Origin: Hyphomicrobiales bacterium
GTDB taxonomy: Bacteria; Pseudomonadota; Alphaproteobacteria; Rhizobiales; TMED25
Direction of reading: 5' to 3'
DNA length: 64,000 nt
NCBI GenBank assembly: GCA_029245795.1
Contig: JAQWOP010000018.1
Location: 47,266-111,265, forward strand
The notes under the pieces were generated by a model. The model saw only the letters and a list, made by a program, of their open reading frames with translations, searched no databases and was not told where the DNA came from. Positions 12,845 to 21,727 of the stretch are shown piece after piece. Every line of letters starts with the position of its first letter. Within the stretch, counting starts at the first letter, position 1. The translations under genes were made by a program, and so were the position numbers.

Positions 12845-13869
12845 ATATATTTTTTAAAAGTATTAAGATTTTTTATAGAGGGTTCCAGCTCTCCTAGATG
12901 GATTTTTTTAGTAATTTTGACAATTTGCTCATTAATTGAAGTATCTATGCCTTTGTCTTTGCCTAATTCTACAACAAGCCCATTAATTTCATCTACTTCA
13001 CTATATCTACCTTTCAAATGATCGTGAAAAACAGCATCTCTTGCATTTGGCCCAATATCTTTTATTAATTTATCTAACATTAACTCAATAGGGTTATTTG
13101 AATTACTAATTTGATCTTCTTTAAGACCAAATATAGGTACAATCTTGTAACCATTCTTTTGTCCGACTAAAAGAGCCTCAGTTCCAATCTTCATAACTAG
13201 CTCTCGCATTCCTGGGATTTTAAATCCTTCGTACAAGTTTGAACCAAGCATTGCAAAAGGGCCCATGCACATTGCGTTAATTATTAACTTCATCCACTTT
13301 GCTGATATTATATCCTCAACAACATCAACATTACCAACAGAAGAAAGAATTTGTTTTACTTCATTTAAACGGGGCACAATAGGATCTGAGAGTGCACCAA
13401 TTCCAAACCAAGTTTTCGATTGCGGGGTATCTCTTTGAATTATACCTGGTGTGAATAATTCTGAGGATAATTCAACAACACAACCCAAAGTTCTGTTAGG
13501 CCCTATAATGTCTGAAATTCTTTGAGCAGTCATTGCATTTTGGACACCTATCATCAGACCGGTATCACTTAAATAGGGTCTTATTAGTTGCGTCATCCAT
13601 GCTGTATCATATGCTTTAACAAAAAGGAAAACATAATCAAATTTTGCATTCATCTCAGCTAGTTTACATAAATGATAGGCATCAACATTGACCTGTTTAG
13701 TTTCTTCAGGAAAATTTATTGTTAATCCATTTTTATTCATAGAGTTAACATGATCTGGCCACTGATCAATTAACATCACATCGTAACCATCTTGCGTAAT
13801 ATCAGCAGCTGCACAACTACCATTGGCCCCAGTTCCTAGTATTAAAATTTTTTTATTTGAAAGATCCAT
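12841..13869 (-). CDS. Ketopantoate reductase family protein
   Basis: NAD(P)-dependent 2-hydroxyacid-type reductase related to PanE/ApbA. The N-terminal Rossmann motif ILGTGANGSCAAADI is at about residues 10-24, FVFLFVKAYDTAWM follows, and the helical C-terminal domain has KWMKLIINAMCMGPFAMLG. 342 residues, longer than classical PanE (about 300), and there is no pantothenate gene nearby. A paralogue acting on another 2-keto acid is as likely as true PanE. Confidence 0.82.
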   Translation of the reverse strand: MDLSNKKILILGTGANGSCAAADITQDGYDVMLIDQWPDHVNSMNKNGLTINFPEETKQVNVDAYHLCKLAEMNAKFDYVFLFVKAYDTAWMTQLIRPYLSDTGLMIGVQNAMTAQRISDIIGPNRTLGCVVELSSELFTPGIIQRDTPQSKTWFGIGALSDPIVPRLNEVKQILSSVGNVDVVEDIISAKWMKLIINAMCMGPFAMLGSNLYEGFKIPGMRELVMKIGTEALLVGQKNGYKIVPIFGLKEDQISNSNNPIELMLDKLIKDIGPNARDAVFHDHLKGRYSEVDEINGLVVELGKDKGIDTSINEQIVKITKKIHLGELEPSIKNLNTFKKYI

Positions 13870-13906
13870 TATTTATGAATTTATTGATTTAGAATAGAAG
13901 TTTAGA

Positions 13907-14641
13907 CTAGTAGTCTATTTTTTTTTCTTGCCAATCAATTATATATCCATTCTGAAGAGAATCAACGTTATTAATAATATTCATAAGATATCCAGCAGCT
14001 TCATCTTTTGTGAATATTTTCTTATTTCTCATTTTTTCAGTAAATGGGCTCGATAGTTTTGTATCAACAGTTCCGGGGTGTATTCCAATACAAATAGCAT
14101 TCTTATTTGTATATGCAAGTTCTAAAGATAACGTTTTAATTAACATATTTAAGGCAGCTTTAGATGATCTATAACTATACCAACCGCCTAGACTATTATC
14201 TGATATGCTTCCTAATCTTGCAGAAAGGAATGCAATTATAGAAGTATGATTTTTATTTAATAATGGTGAAAAATATTTTGATATTAGAAATGGACTAAAA
14301 GTATTTATTTTGAATATTTCATTAAGATAGTCATAATTAATTTCTCTGAATGTTCTCTCTGGCTTATAATTTCCAACATGTAGTAACCCAGTTGCATTAA
14401 TAATTATATCCAAATTATTATATTTTTTTTGTATTTCTTCTGCACAAGAGAATATTGAATTATCATCTAACATATCCATCTCGAACTGATTAGAATGTTT
14501 TTTTGTTCTAACAATTTCTATTACCTCATTTGTAACATCTAAATTATAAATTTTATTTATAATTGCAGATCCTATTCCACCGTTTGCGCCAATAATAGCT
14601 ATTTTTGCATTCTTAAAACGCTGATAATTTTCTTTTTTCAT
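13907..14641 (-). CDS. Short-chain dehydrogenase/reductase
   Basis: Classical SDR fold: GANGGIGSAI cofactor motif (about residues 18-27), INATGLLHVG, and the catalytic Tyr and Lys in YRSSKAALNML with an upstream serine in FLSARLGS. 244 residues. It resembles the C-factor-like SDR group. Transcribed away from the sigma factor gene, sharing a 126-base divergent intergenic region with it, so shared control with the oxidative response is possible but unproven. Confidence 0.85.
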   Translation of the reverse strand: MKKENYQRFKNAKIAIIGANGGIGSAIINKIYNLDVTNEVIEIVRTKKHSNQFEMDMLDDNSIFSCAEEIQKKYNNLDIIINATGLLHVGNYKPERTFREINYDYLNEIFKINTFSPFLISKYFSPLLNKNHTSIIAFLSARLGSISDNSLGGWYSYRSSKAALNMLIKTLSLELAYTNKNAICIGIHPGTVDTKLSSPFTEKMRNKKIFTKDEAAGYLMNIINNVDSLQNGYIIDWQEKKIDY

Positions 14642-14767
14642 ATTAAGTTTCCGTTATAATAACGATATATATACGATATAAGTTTAATTTATATTTTATT
14701 TAAACTATTTTACATAACAAAACGTACTTAATTAGTTGCGGGTATGTGACAAAGCTGAAAATAAATA

Positions 14768-15316
14768 ATGTTTGAAATAGACAAGGAATTTATTAAAAAA
14801 TTTCAAATCAACAAAAACGCTAATGATTTTGAAGTTGTATTTAGGTATTACGCGCCAAGAATAAAGTCTTTGCTAATTAAAGGTGGTGCTGACGTTGCTC
14901 AAGCTGAGGATGTGATGCATGATACCATGATAAATGTGTGGGAAAAATTACATATGTATAATGCAGATAAAGGCTCATTTAGTGCATGGATATACACAAT
15001 AGCAAGAAATAATAGGATTGATTTATTAAGAAAAAAATCGTCTAAGCCATATACAGATATAAATGAAATAGAGATTGCTTCTGAGAATGATGATGGACAA
15101 GTTATAGCTGAAAAAAAATCAATATCATTACATGTAAAAAATGCAATTAATTTGCTCCCAATAAAACAAAGAAAAGTTATTGAGCTTTCATTCATGAATG
15201 ATATGACCCAAGATGAGATTGCTTCAAAATTAGAGATTCCGATTGGAACAGTAAAATCACGTATGAGGTTAGCATATCAAAAAATGAAAGATAACTTGAA
15301 GGAAGTTGTGGCATGA
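14768..15316 (+). CDS. rpoE: ECF RNA polymerase sigma factor, RpoE/ECF11 type
   Basis: Group 4 sigma factor. Region 2 (VVFRYYAPRIKSLLIKGGAD, AEDVMHDTMINVWEK, GSFSAWIYTIARNNRIDLLR) spans about residues 23-90. Region 4 (LPIKQRKVIELSFMNDMTQD, PIGTVKSRMRLAYQKM) spans 125-175. 182 residues. The next gene is a ChrR-type anti-sigma factor overlapping by 4 bases (ATGA), which identifies this as the singlet-oxygen/organic hydroperoxide regulator known from Rhodobacter sphaeroides. No clear TGATC -35 element is seen upstream of its own gene. Confidence 0.93.
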   Translation: MFEIDKEFIKKFQINKNANDFEVVFRYYAPRIKSLLIKGGADVAQAEDVMHDTMINVWEKLHMYNADKGSFSAWIYTIARNNRIDLLRKKSSKPYTDINEIEIASENDDGQVIAEKKSISLHVKNAINLLPIKQRKVIELSFMNDMTQDEIASKLEIPIGTVKSRMRLAYQKMKDNLKEVVA

Positions 15317-15969
15317 AAAATCATCCAGATTTATCAACATTATTAGCATATTCAAGCGGAACTCTGAGGACACCTTTTGCATTACTTGTTTCATCACATA
15401 TAGAGAAGTGTCATGAATGTAGTGGATTGTATAATCTTGGCCATGAAATAGGCGGTAAGCTTATAGAAGAAATAGAAACGAGTGATGTTGAAGAAAGTGA
15501 TTATAGTATTTTTCTAGAGAAGTTAGATAAGGAATCTAAGAAAAATAAAATAAACGATAAGGGTTATGATTTTAATAGAAAATCACTTATTCCAGGGGTA
15601 CTCCAACCTTATATTGGTCAAGATCTTGAGGATATTAAATGGTCCTTTTTAGCATTTGGAATTAAAAAGTGCCAAGTAAAAGTTGGGGATGGAGAAGATA
15701 ATTTACTCACACTTCTAAAAATCAAATCAAATAAAAAAATTCCAGAACACGGCCATACAGGTAGTGAATTAACTTTAGTTCTACAAGGTTCATTTGATGA
15801 CGAGCATGGATCATATAAAGTTGGTGATATTGCAGAACATAACGGTGAATCAAAACATCAGCCTTTTGTGTCTTCAAAAGAGGATTGTATTTGTATAATT
15901 TCTACAGATGGTCCCTTGATTTTTAATAATTATTTAGCTAATAAGCTTCAATCATTCATTCGCATATAA
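15313..15969 (+). CDS. chrR: ChrR-type zinc anti-sigma factor with C-terminal cupin
   Basis: Cytoplasmic inhibitor of the adjacent sigma factor. The N-terminal zinc anti-sigma domain has His4 and the HxxxCxxC motif HIEKCHEC (His29, Cys33, Cys36), matching the known ChrR zinc ligands. The C-terminal cupin domain (about residues 95-215) carries HGHTGSE and a later SKHQP histidine, the metal site described for R. sphaeroides ChrR. 218 residues. Its stop directly abuts the next gene's ATG. Confidence 0.93.
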   Translation: MKNHPDLSTLLAYSSGTLRTPFALLVSSHIEKCHECSGLYNLGHEIGGKLIEEIETSDVEESDYSIFLEKLDKESKKNKINDKGYDFNRKSLIPGVLQPYIGQDLEDIKWSFLAFGIKKCQVKVGDGEDNLLTLLKIKSNKKIPEHGHTGSELTLVLQGSFDDEHGSYKVGDIAEHNGESKHQPFVSSKEDCICIISTDGPLIFNNYLANKLQSFIRI

Positions 15970-16743
15970 ATGCTAAATAATTGGAAATCTGTATGGATTA
16001 CTGGTGCTAGTTCAGGTATTGGGTATAGCTTAGCAAAAATTTTGGCAAATTCTGGTTCTCTTGTAGCTGTATCAGCAAGAAGAAAAGATAAATTAATAGA
16101 GTTGGGATCATTAAATGATAATATCATTCCAATCGATCTTGATGTTGGAGATGTTGCTCAAGTTAAAGATAAGTATAATGAAATAGTTGAAAAGTTTGAT
16201 GATGGCATAGATTTGGTAATATTAAATGCGGGGGTTAGTAAATTATTTAGTGTTGAAGATATAGAAGATAGATATAACGATATTATAAATACCATGGAGA
16301 TCAACTATTTTGGTGTGATAAATTGTCTGACAGCAATAATTCCAGATATGATAAAAAGAGGAAAAGGGCATATCGCTATTGTTGCGTCTATAGCGGGTTA
16401 TCGGGGATTGCCAAATTCAATTGCGTATAGCCCAACAAAAGCTGCTTTAATTAATTTGGCGGATATATTGAAATCCGAACTCACGCATTATGGGATTGAG
16501 GTTTCTATTATAAATCCAGGTTTTGTTGATACTGAAGCAACAAAAGTTAATAATTTTAAGATGCCCAATCTTGTTTCTACAGATTATGCTGCAAAAAAGA
16601 TTATTCAAGGTCTTAATAAAGTAAAATATGAAATACATTTCCCTTTTTTATTATCATTTAAACTCAAATTAATGAGACTTCTGCCTCACAAGTTATACTT
16701 CTATATAATTAAGAAATTTATTTGGAAAAAAACCTCAAGATAG
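15970..16743 (+). CDS. SDR oxidoreductase in the sigma/anti-sigma operon
   Basis: Short-chain dehydrogenase with the cofactor motif TGASSGIGYSLAK (about residues 11-23), LNAGVS, and catalytic YSPTKAAL. A basic, hydrophobic C-terminus (about 215-257) may give membrane contact. It begins on the base after the chrR stop, so it is cotranscribed with the sigma factor. SDRs of this kind recur in RpoE-ChrR regulons. The substrate is unknown; a lipid intermediate is plausible from the neighbours. Confidence 0.88.
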   Translation: MLNNWKSVWITGASSGIGYSLAKILANSGSLVAVSARRKDKLIELGSLNDNIIPIDLDVGDVAQVKDKYNEIVEKFDDGIDLVILNAGVSKLFSVEDIEDRYNDIINTMEINYFGVINCLTAIIPDMIKRGKGHIAIVASIAGYRGLPNSIAYSPTKAALINLADILKSELTHYGIEVSIINPGFVDTEATKVNNFKMPNLVSTDYAAKKIIQGLNKVKYEIHFPFLLSFKLKLMRLLPHKLYFYIIKKFIWKKTSR

Positions 16744-16748
16744 ATGGA

Positions 16749-17903
16749 CTACCTTGGGGTTAATTTGAATATACTAATAAATATAGTTTCTTCAGAGAAG
16801 CCTGCTTCGCAATACGATAAATAGTAATTCCATATTCTTTTAAATTTTTCATCATATCCCATGTTTTTTAATGAGGGCCATTTATTATTAAATTTTTCTC
16901 TCCATAAAGCTAGTGTTTCCACATAGGAAGGATTTAAATCTTCAATAATTTCAACTTTTAAACCTGCATCGTGAGCTTCATTAATTAAGAGATCTTTACT
17001 AGGTAAAAATCCCCCAGGAAAGATATACTTTTGAATAAAGTCAACTTGTTTGCTGTACTCATCATATTTCTCATTGGCTATAGTAATACCTTGAATGATT
17101 GCGTGCCCATCATCTTTAAGGCATTCTTTTATTTTTTTTAAATATAAGGGGAGGTATTTTTTACCAACTGCTTCAATCATTTCAATTGAAATGATTTTAT
17201 TATAGGTTTCGGTTATATTTCTATAATCTTTAAGGACAAAATTACATTTATTATTAGATTCTTTTAGCTCAAGATTTTTTGCAAATATTAATTGTTCTTT
17301 TGAAATTGTTATAGCGTCTAAATCAATTTCATTAATATTAAATAGATATTGAGATAGTGTTCCCCAACCACACCCAATTTCTAATAATTTCTCATTATCA
17401 TTTAAATATAAGTAATCATTGAGTTTCTTGAATTTATTTTCTTGTGCCTCTTCTAATGTTTTGTGTTTTTTTTCAAAATGTGCACTTGAATATTGCATGG
17501 TATCATCGAGCCATGTCTCAAAGAAATCATTTCCCATATCATAATGGACGCGAATATTTCTTTTTGATCCTCGTAAAGTATTTTGCCTCAGAATATGGGA
17601 AAGGTATGAAATATTAAGATTAAATATTTTAAAGGGGAGCATCCTATCAAAATTTTTCTTATTTCTGATATAGAAAATAAAAAAATCTGTCAAGTTATTG
17701 CACTCAATATCACCATTTATGAAGCAATCACCAAATGCATTAGGGCCACTTAGGAAATAATTTCTAACTATCTTATAATTATTAAATTTTATCTCTAAAG
17801 GAGTTGCTTCTGAGCCAATTAAATAGTGGGATTTATCAGGAAATATTAAGTTAATTGATCCTTCTGGCCTCCAATCAAATAATTTTAATATATATTTCTT
17901 CAT
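16749..17903 (-). CDS. Cfa-like fatty-acyl phospholipid methyltransferase (UfaM-like candidate)
   Basis: SAM-dependent methylase acting on unsaturated phospholipid acyl chains. The core shows HYDMGNDFFETWLDDTMQYS, the SAM motif LLEIGCGWGTLSQYL, ITISKEQL and SIEMIEAVG. 384 residues, as for Cfa. Compared with E. coli Cfa, the Cys139 position is Ser (MQYSSAHF), the His266 position is Gln (AIIQGIT) and the Tyr317 position is Arg (LALWREKF). These residues help hold the catalytic bicarbonate in true cyclopropane synthases. This fits the UfaM-type enzymes of furan fatty-acid synthesis better than Cfa. The exact product is inference. Confidence 0.85.
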   Translation of the reverse strand: MKKYILKLFDWRPEGSINLIFPDKSHYLIGSEATPLEIKFNNYKIVRNYFLSGPNAFGDCFINGDIECNNLTDFFIFYIRNKKNFDRMLPFKIFNLNISYLSHILRQNTLRGSKRNIRVHYDMGNDFFETWLDDTMQYSSAHFEKKHKTLEEAQENKFKKLNDYLYLNDNEKLLEIGCGWGTLSQYLFNINEIDLDAITISKEQLIFAKNLELKESNNKCNFVLKDYRNITETYNKIISIEMIEAVGKKYLPLYLKKIKECLKDDGHAIIQGITIANEKYDEYSKQVDFIQKYIFPGGFLPSKDLLINEAHDAGLKVEIIEDLNPSYVETLALWREKFNNKWPSLKNMGYDEKFKRIWNYYLSYCEAGFSEETIFISIFKLTPR

Positions 17904-18683
17904 TTATTTAATTATATCAATTTCATTAAAATAAAAAATTTGAGATTTAGGTGCTTTCGGTTTCTTCTTTAATTTAAGTCCTTTAAAAAGGAGTTTAATC
18001 GCTTCAAAATGTATAGCTGCTATTACTTTAAAGGTAAGCAAGGCATTATTCGTTAGAGAACGAATTAAATCTTTATCAGATAGATCTATTTTTCTACTTG
18101 TAAAAAAAGCCTTCAAAATAGGTTTTTCATCTACTTGAAGATTAATTCCTATATTAAATATTTCGTCATTATTGGTTATATGGAATGAATAAATACCAGT
18201 ATTCCCATTGAATGGTGATATGAATAATTTCTTTTCACACTTTTGGTAGATTGTTTTTTCTATATTATCAGTAACTGGGATAACATAAATGACACGCTGA
18301 CCAAAAGTATTATTCACCTCATAAACCATAACTTCTATTGAGTCATTTTCATTAAATCCAATATAAACCGTAATTGGGTTAAATACATAACCAAGAACAC
18401 GAGGGTACGCTATCATAGAAAAACGTTTTATAGGGTTTCTTGTTTTTGTGTTATTTCGAATTTTTTTTAGGAAGTCACCTATGGAAGATTCATCTCCATG
18501 GTCCTTATCAAAGATACTTAGAAGGTTAAATTTATTATAGGAGAAAATTTTTGATTTTTTTAATACTTCATCCAGATTATCGCAGTCAATCATTACAGCA
18601 AAAACATTATAATTTAGCTTATGCTGAATGGGGAAGACTCTTTTATGGAAAACTTTTCCAACAAGTATTTTATTATAATTCAT
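17904..18683 (-). CDS. DUF1365 family protein
   Basis: Conserved protein of unknown biochemistry, recognised by the N-terminal KILVGKVFHKRVFPIQHKLN and the central MIAYPRVLGYVFNPITVYIGF. 259 residues, family-typical. It lies between the flavin oxidase (23 bases upstream) and the Cfa-like methylase, which it abuts. This FAD-oxidase/DUF1365/Cfa trio is a recurrent RpoE-ChrR target set, so a role in modifying membrane acyl chains is likely. Confidence 0.9.
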   Translation of the reverse strand: MNYNKILVGKVFHKRVFPIQHKLNYNVFAVMIDCDNLDEVLKKSKIFSYNKFNLLSIFDKDHGDESSIGDFLKKIRNNTKTRNPIKRFSMIAYPRVLGYVFNPITVYIGFNENDSIEVMVYEVNNTFGQRVIYVIPVTDNIEKTIYQKCEKKLFISPFNGNTGIYSFHITNNDEIFNIGINLQVDEKPILKAFFTSRKIDLSDKDLIRSLTNNALLTFKVIAAIHFEAIKLLFKGLKLKKKPKAPKSQIFYFNEIDIIK

Positions 18684-18706
18684 AATACGCTAATACAAAT
18701 TTCCTA

Positions 18707-20011
18707 TTAATTAGCTAGCCTATTCCAGCTTTCATCTGTTGTCCATGGTCTATTACGTTTAGAAATATCCTCAGCGACCAGAAGACCGCTTTGTATACCA
18801 TCTTCATGAAATCCATACCCAAGGAAACTTCCGCAAATCCATATATTATTGTCACCTTGTTTTTGAAGAATTTTATCTTTTAAAGCTCTATTCTTAATAT
18901 CAAAAATTGGGTGGCTAAATTTTATTACTTTATGAATACAGTCTTCTCTTATTTTTTTATGAGGATTTAAGGTTAGAAAAAAATTTAAATCTGTTCTTAG
19001 TTTTTGGATACTATTTAACCAATATGTAATGGATAAATTATCACTACCTTTTATATTATCTTTTTTTATATAATTCCAACTAGACCATAACTTTTTTGTT
19101 TTAGGCATCTGTGAAGCATCATTGTGGAGTATGGCCATATTTTCTTGATATTCAAATTTTTCTAAAATTTTTGCAAGTTCTGGATTTAGTGGTTTGATTA
19201 TTTTACAACTTTCATTTGCAGGGGTCGCAAAAATCAATTTATCAAAGGACTCTTTTTCTCCATCTCCAAAATATACCTCATATTTATTACCGTCTTTTTT
19301 AATCTCTGTAATTTCTGTATTTAATTTTGTATCAAAAGAACTACTATTAAGTATTCCATCTACATATCTCATACTTCCACCTATTATTGACTTCCAGAGT
19401 GGCCTTTTGGATATTTTAAATAACCCATGATTGGCAAAGAATCTAACAAAATCAAATGCTGGATAGTCTAGCATCTTTTCAGGATTGCACGACCATATAG
19501 CACTACACATCGGAATAACATGATTCTGAATAAAATAATCAGGATACTTTTCTGATCTTAAGAATTCTTCTAATGAAGTATTTTTATTATAGTTTACTAT
19601 ATTTTTTTCTGCACTTAAGTAAAATTTTCTAATATTTATAAGTTGTTTCCAATGTTGGTAATTTAACAAATTTTTGATTTGTCCAAAATACCCTATTAAA
19701 CCAGATCCCGAGTATTCATAATTTAAAGAGTCAATTGAAAGAGAGAAACTCATATTTGAACTATAAGAATTAATTTCTAGATTATCAAATAATTTTAATA
19801 GATTTGGATAATTTTCATCATTGAAAACCATAAATCCTGTATCTATAAATATTTCATTATTATTATCTCTTACTTTGACAGTATGAGCATGACCTCCGAG
19901 ATAATCATTTTTTTCAAAAAGTACGACGTTACTCTCTTTAGATAAATGCCATGCAGCTGATAATCCTGAAATACCACCTCCAATAATTCCTATTTTTTCA
20001 GTTTTATTCAT
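18707..20011 (-). CDS. FAD-dependent amine-oxidase-like protein (COG2907 type)
   Basis: Flavoprotein with the dinucleotide-binding motif IGIIGGGISGLSAAWHL at residues 7-23 and the following FEKNDYLGGHAHTV. It ends with WICGSFLGYGFHEDGIQSGL, the FAD-closing motif. 434 residues. It is the first gene of the oxidase-DUF1365-methylase operon and faces DUF2177 across an 84-base divergent spacer. Relatives are flavin desaturases or amine oxidases. In furan fatty-acid producers a desaturation (UfaD) and an oxygen insertion step (UfaO) follow methylation; which of these this protein performs cannot be decided here. Confidence 0.88.
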   Translation of the reverse strand: MNKTEKIGIIGGGISGLSAAWHLSKESNVVLFEKNDYLGGHAHTVKVRDNNNEIFIDTGFMVFNDENYPNLLKLFDNLEINSYSSNMSFSLSIDSLNYEYSGSGLIGYFGQIKNLLNYQHWKQLINIRKFYLSAEKNIVNYNKNTSLEEFLRSEKYPDYFIQNHVIPMCSAIWSCNPEKMLDYPAFDFVRFFANHGLFKISKRPLWKSIIGGSMRYVDGILNSSSFDTKLNTEITEIKKDGNKYEVYFGDGEKESFDKLIFATPANESCKIIKPLNPELAKILEKFEYQENMAILHNDASQMPKTKKLWSSWNYIKKDNIKGSDNLSITYWLNSIQKLRTDLNFFLTLNPHKKIREDCIHKVIKFSHPIFDIKNRALKDKILQKQGDNNIWICGSFLGYGFHEDGIQSGLLVAEDISKRNRPWTTDESWNRLAN

Positions 20012-20041
20012 GCCTAAATAATCTACCTATTTTAATAAAAT

Positions 20042-20078
20042 TGATCTATGCTGTATTTGTATACGTTAAATATTTAAC
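20042..20078 (+). promoter_or_regulatory. Possible ECF sigma promoter and palindrome in the oxidase/DUF2177 spacer
   Basis: TGATC at 20042-20046 matches the -35 core reported for RpoE (ChrR-controlled) promoters. About 17 bases downstream is CGTTAAA, a candidate -10, leaving a leader of roughly 20 bases before the DUF2177 ATG. A perfect 14-base palindrome GTTAAATATTTAAC occupies 20065-20078. The AT-rich background makes the palindrome weak evidence alone. Confidence 0.4.
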
Positions 20079-20095
20079 TATCAAACGGTATAATT

Positions 20096-20506
20096 ATGTC
20101 AAAGTACTTCCTAACATATATTATTGTCTTAACAATTTTTTTGGCTATTGATGCTATTTGGTTAGGATTTATTGCAAAGAAATTTTATTTTAATAATCTG
20201 GGATATATTTTAGCAGAAAGACCAAATATGTTGGCTGCTGGGTTATTTTATTCTTTATATGTAATTGGTATTCTAATATTTTCGACGATTCCTGCTTTAA
20301 GAGAGAATTCTACTTCAATAGCAATAATTTATGGAGCTTTATTTGGTTTTTTTGCATACCTAACTTATGATATGACAAATTATTCAACAATAAAAGATTG
20401 GCCATTACAAGTTGTATTTGTAGATACTATATGGGGTACTTTTTTAACAGCCACATCCTCTTATCTTGGCTATCTTATTTCAAAATCATTTCTCTCTTTT
20501 CAATAA
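20096..20506 (+). CDS. DUF2177 family membrane protein
   Basis: Small integral membrane protein of 136 residues with four predicted membrane segments (about 5-25, 47-67, 74-92, 108-130). Family hallmarks are AIDAIWLGFIAKKFY near the N-terminus and YDMTNYSTIKDWPLQVVFVD. Function unknown. It is a known companion of RpoE-ChrR lipid clusters and here has its own divergent promoter region with a TGATC element. Confidence 0.9.
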   Translation: MSKYFLTYIIVLTIFLAIDAIWLGFIAKKFYFNNLGYILAERPNMLAAGLFYSLYVIGILIFSTIPALRENSTSIAIIYGALFGFFAYLTYDMTNYSTIKDWPLQVVFVDTIWGTFLTATSSYLGYLISKSFLSFQ

Positions 20507-20626
20507 CTGGTTTCAATAATAAGTTATCTTGTAAAGATTAATTTGTTTATGAAGGAAAGTTATGAAATAATATTTTAATCCTTTGAAGAGAATTTATATA
20601 GATATTAATTTTGGAGATTTATAAAG

Positions 20627-21712
20627 ATGGAACATGATATACCAATGACGCCATATGGTCCAACAGCTGGAAGAGATCATATTGAAGATAAACCAAGACC
20701 AAAAACTAAAACGGTTGACTTTCATATTCACATGAGAATAAAAGAGGCTGATAAATTAGTAGGGGATAGAGTGCCAAAAGATTCCCAAGTCGCCGATAGA
20801 TTTGCAAGTAAAGCTTCAAAGGAGCAAAGTGATAAACATCATATGGAAAGAGCTCCTTATTTGACAGATATGGACTATCGTCTGCCGGATATGCAAAAAA
20901 TGCAAGTTGATGTAGCCGCTTTATCATGTGCACCAAGACAATTCTATTATTCAACAGATCCATCGTTAGGGCATGAATCAAGCCAAATAGTAAATGATGG
21001 AATATTTAAAGCAGTTAATGAAAATAAAAAGACGCACATCGGACTTGGAACTGTCCCATTACAGGACACGGACCTTGCCATCAAAGAACTTAAAAGATGT
21101 GTACATGAGCTAGGGTTCAAAGGTATACAAATTGGGGCCAGAATAAAAGAAGACGAGGAGTTATCAGCTGAAAGACTTTATCCATTTTGGGAAGCTGTTC
21201 AAGAACTTGATATTCCTATGCTTATTCATCCATCATCATTTTCAAGTCCTAGGCTATCAAAATATCATATGATGAATATTATTGGGAACCCTCTTGATAC
21301 TACTGTTGGGGTGCATTATTTGATATTTGGAGGTGTTTTAGAAAAATATCCAAATTTGAAATTTGTTCTTAGTCATGGTGGTGCATTTGCATCTCACTAT
21401 TTTGCACGGATGGATCATGCATATGGAGCGAGGCCTGATTGTAGGGAAGATATTCATATGAAACCAAGTTATTATTTGAAAAAATTTTATTTTGATACTC
21501 TTGTTTTTTCAAAAGAACAGTTATCATTTCTTGTTCAAAATTTCGGTTCTGACCATATCCTTCTAGGAACAGATTATCCATTCGATATGGCAGAATTTAA
21601 TCCAGTTGAGCATGTGTATCAATTACCTAATTTAGATGAGTCTGATAGAGAAAAAATATGCGGTTTAAATGCAATGAAACTAATGGGAATTAATAATACT
21701 TATTTTGATTAA
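20627..21712 (+). CDS. Metal-dependent amidohydrolase, ACMSD-like decarboxylase family
   Basis: TIM-barrel hydrolase or decarboxylase of the amidohydrolase_2 family. The first metal motif is VDFHIHM (about residues 30-36). Further ligands are seen in MLIHPSSF, LSHGGAFASH and the aspartate of LGTDYPFDM. 361 residues. An N-terminal PMTPYGPTAGRD tail is unusual. Relatives decarboxylate aromatic-ring fission products or hydroxybenzoates. Neighbouring genes do not identify the substrate. Confidence 0.85.
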   Translation: MEHDIPMTPYGPTAGRDHIEDKPRPKTKTVDFHIHMRIKEADKLVGDRVPKDSQVADRFASKASKEQSDKHHMERAPYLTDMDYRLPDMQKMQVDVAALSCAPRQFYYSTDPSLGHESSQIVNDGIFKAVNENKKTHIGLGTVPLQDTDLAIKELKRCVHELGFKGIQIGARIKEDEELSAERLYPFWEAVQELDIPMLIHPSSFSSPRLSKYHMMNIIGNPLDTTVGVHYLIFGGVLEKYPNLKFVLSHGGAFASHYFARMDHAYGARPDCREDIHMKPSYYLKKFYFDTLVFSKEQLSFLVQNFGSDHILLGTDYPFDMAEFNPVEHVYQLPNLDESDREKICGLNAMKLMGINNTYFD

Positions 21713-21727
21713 TCGATTGATATCCTT

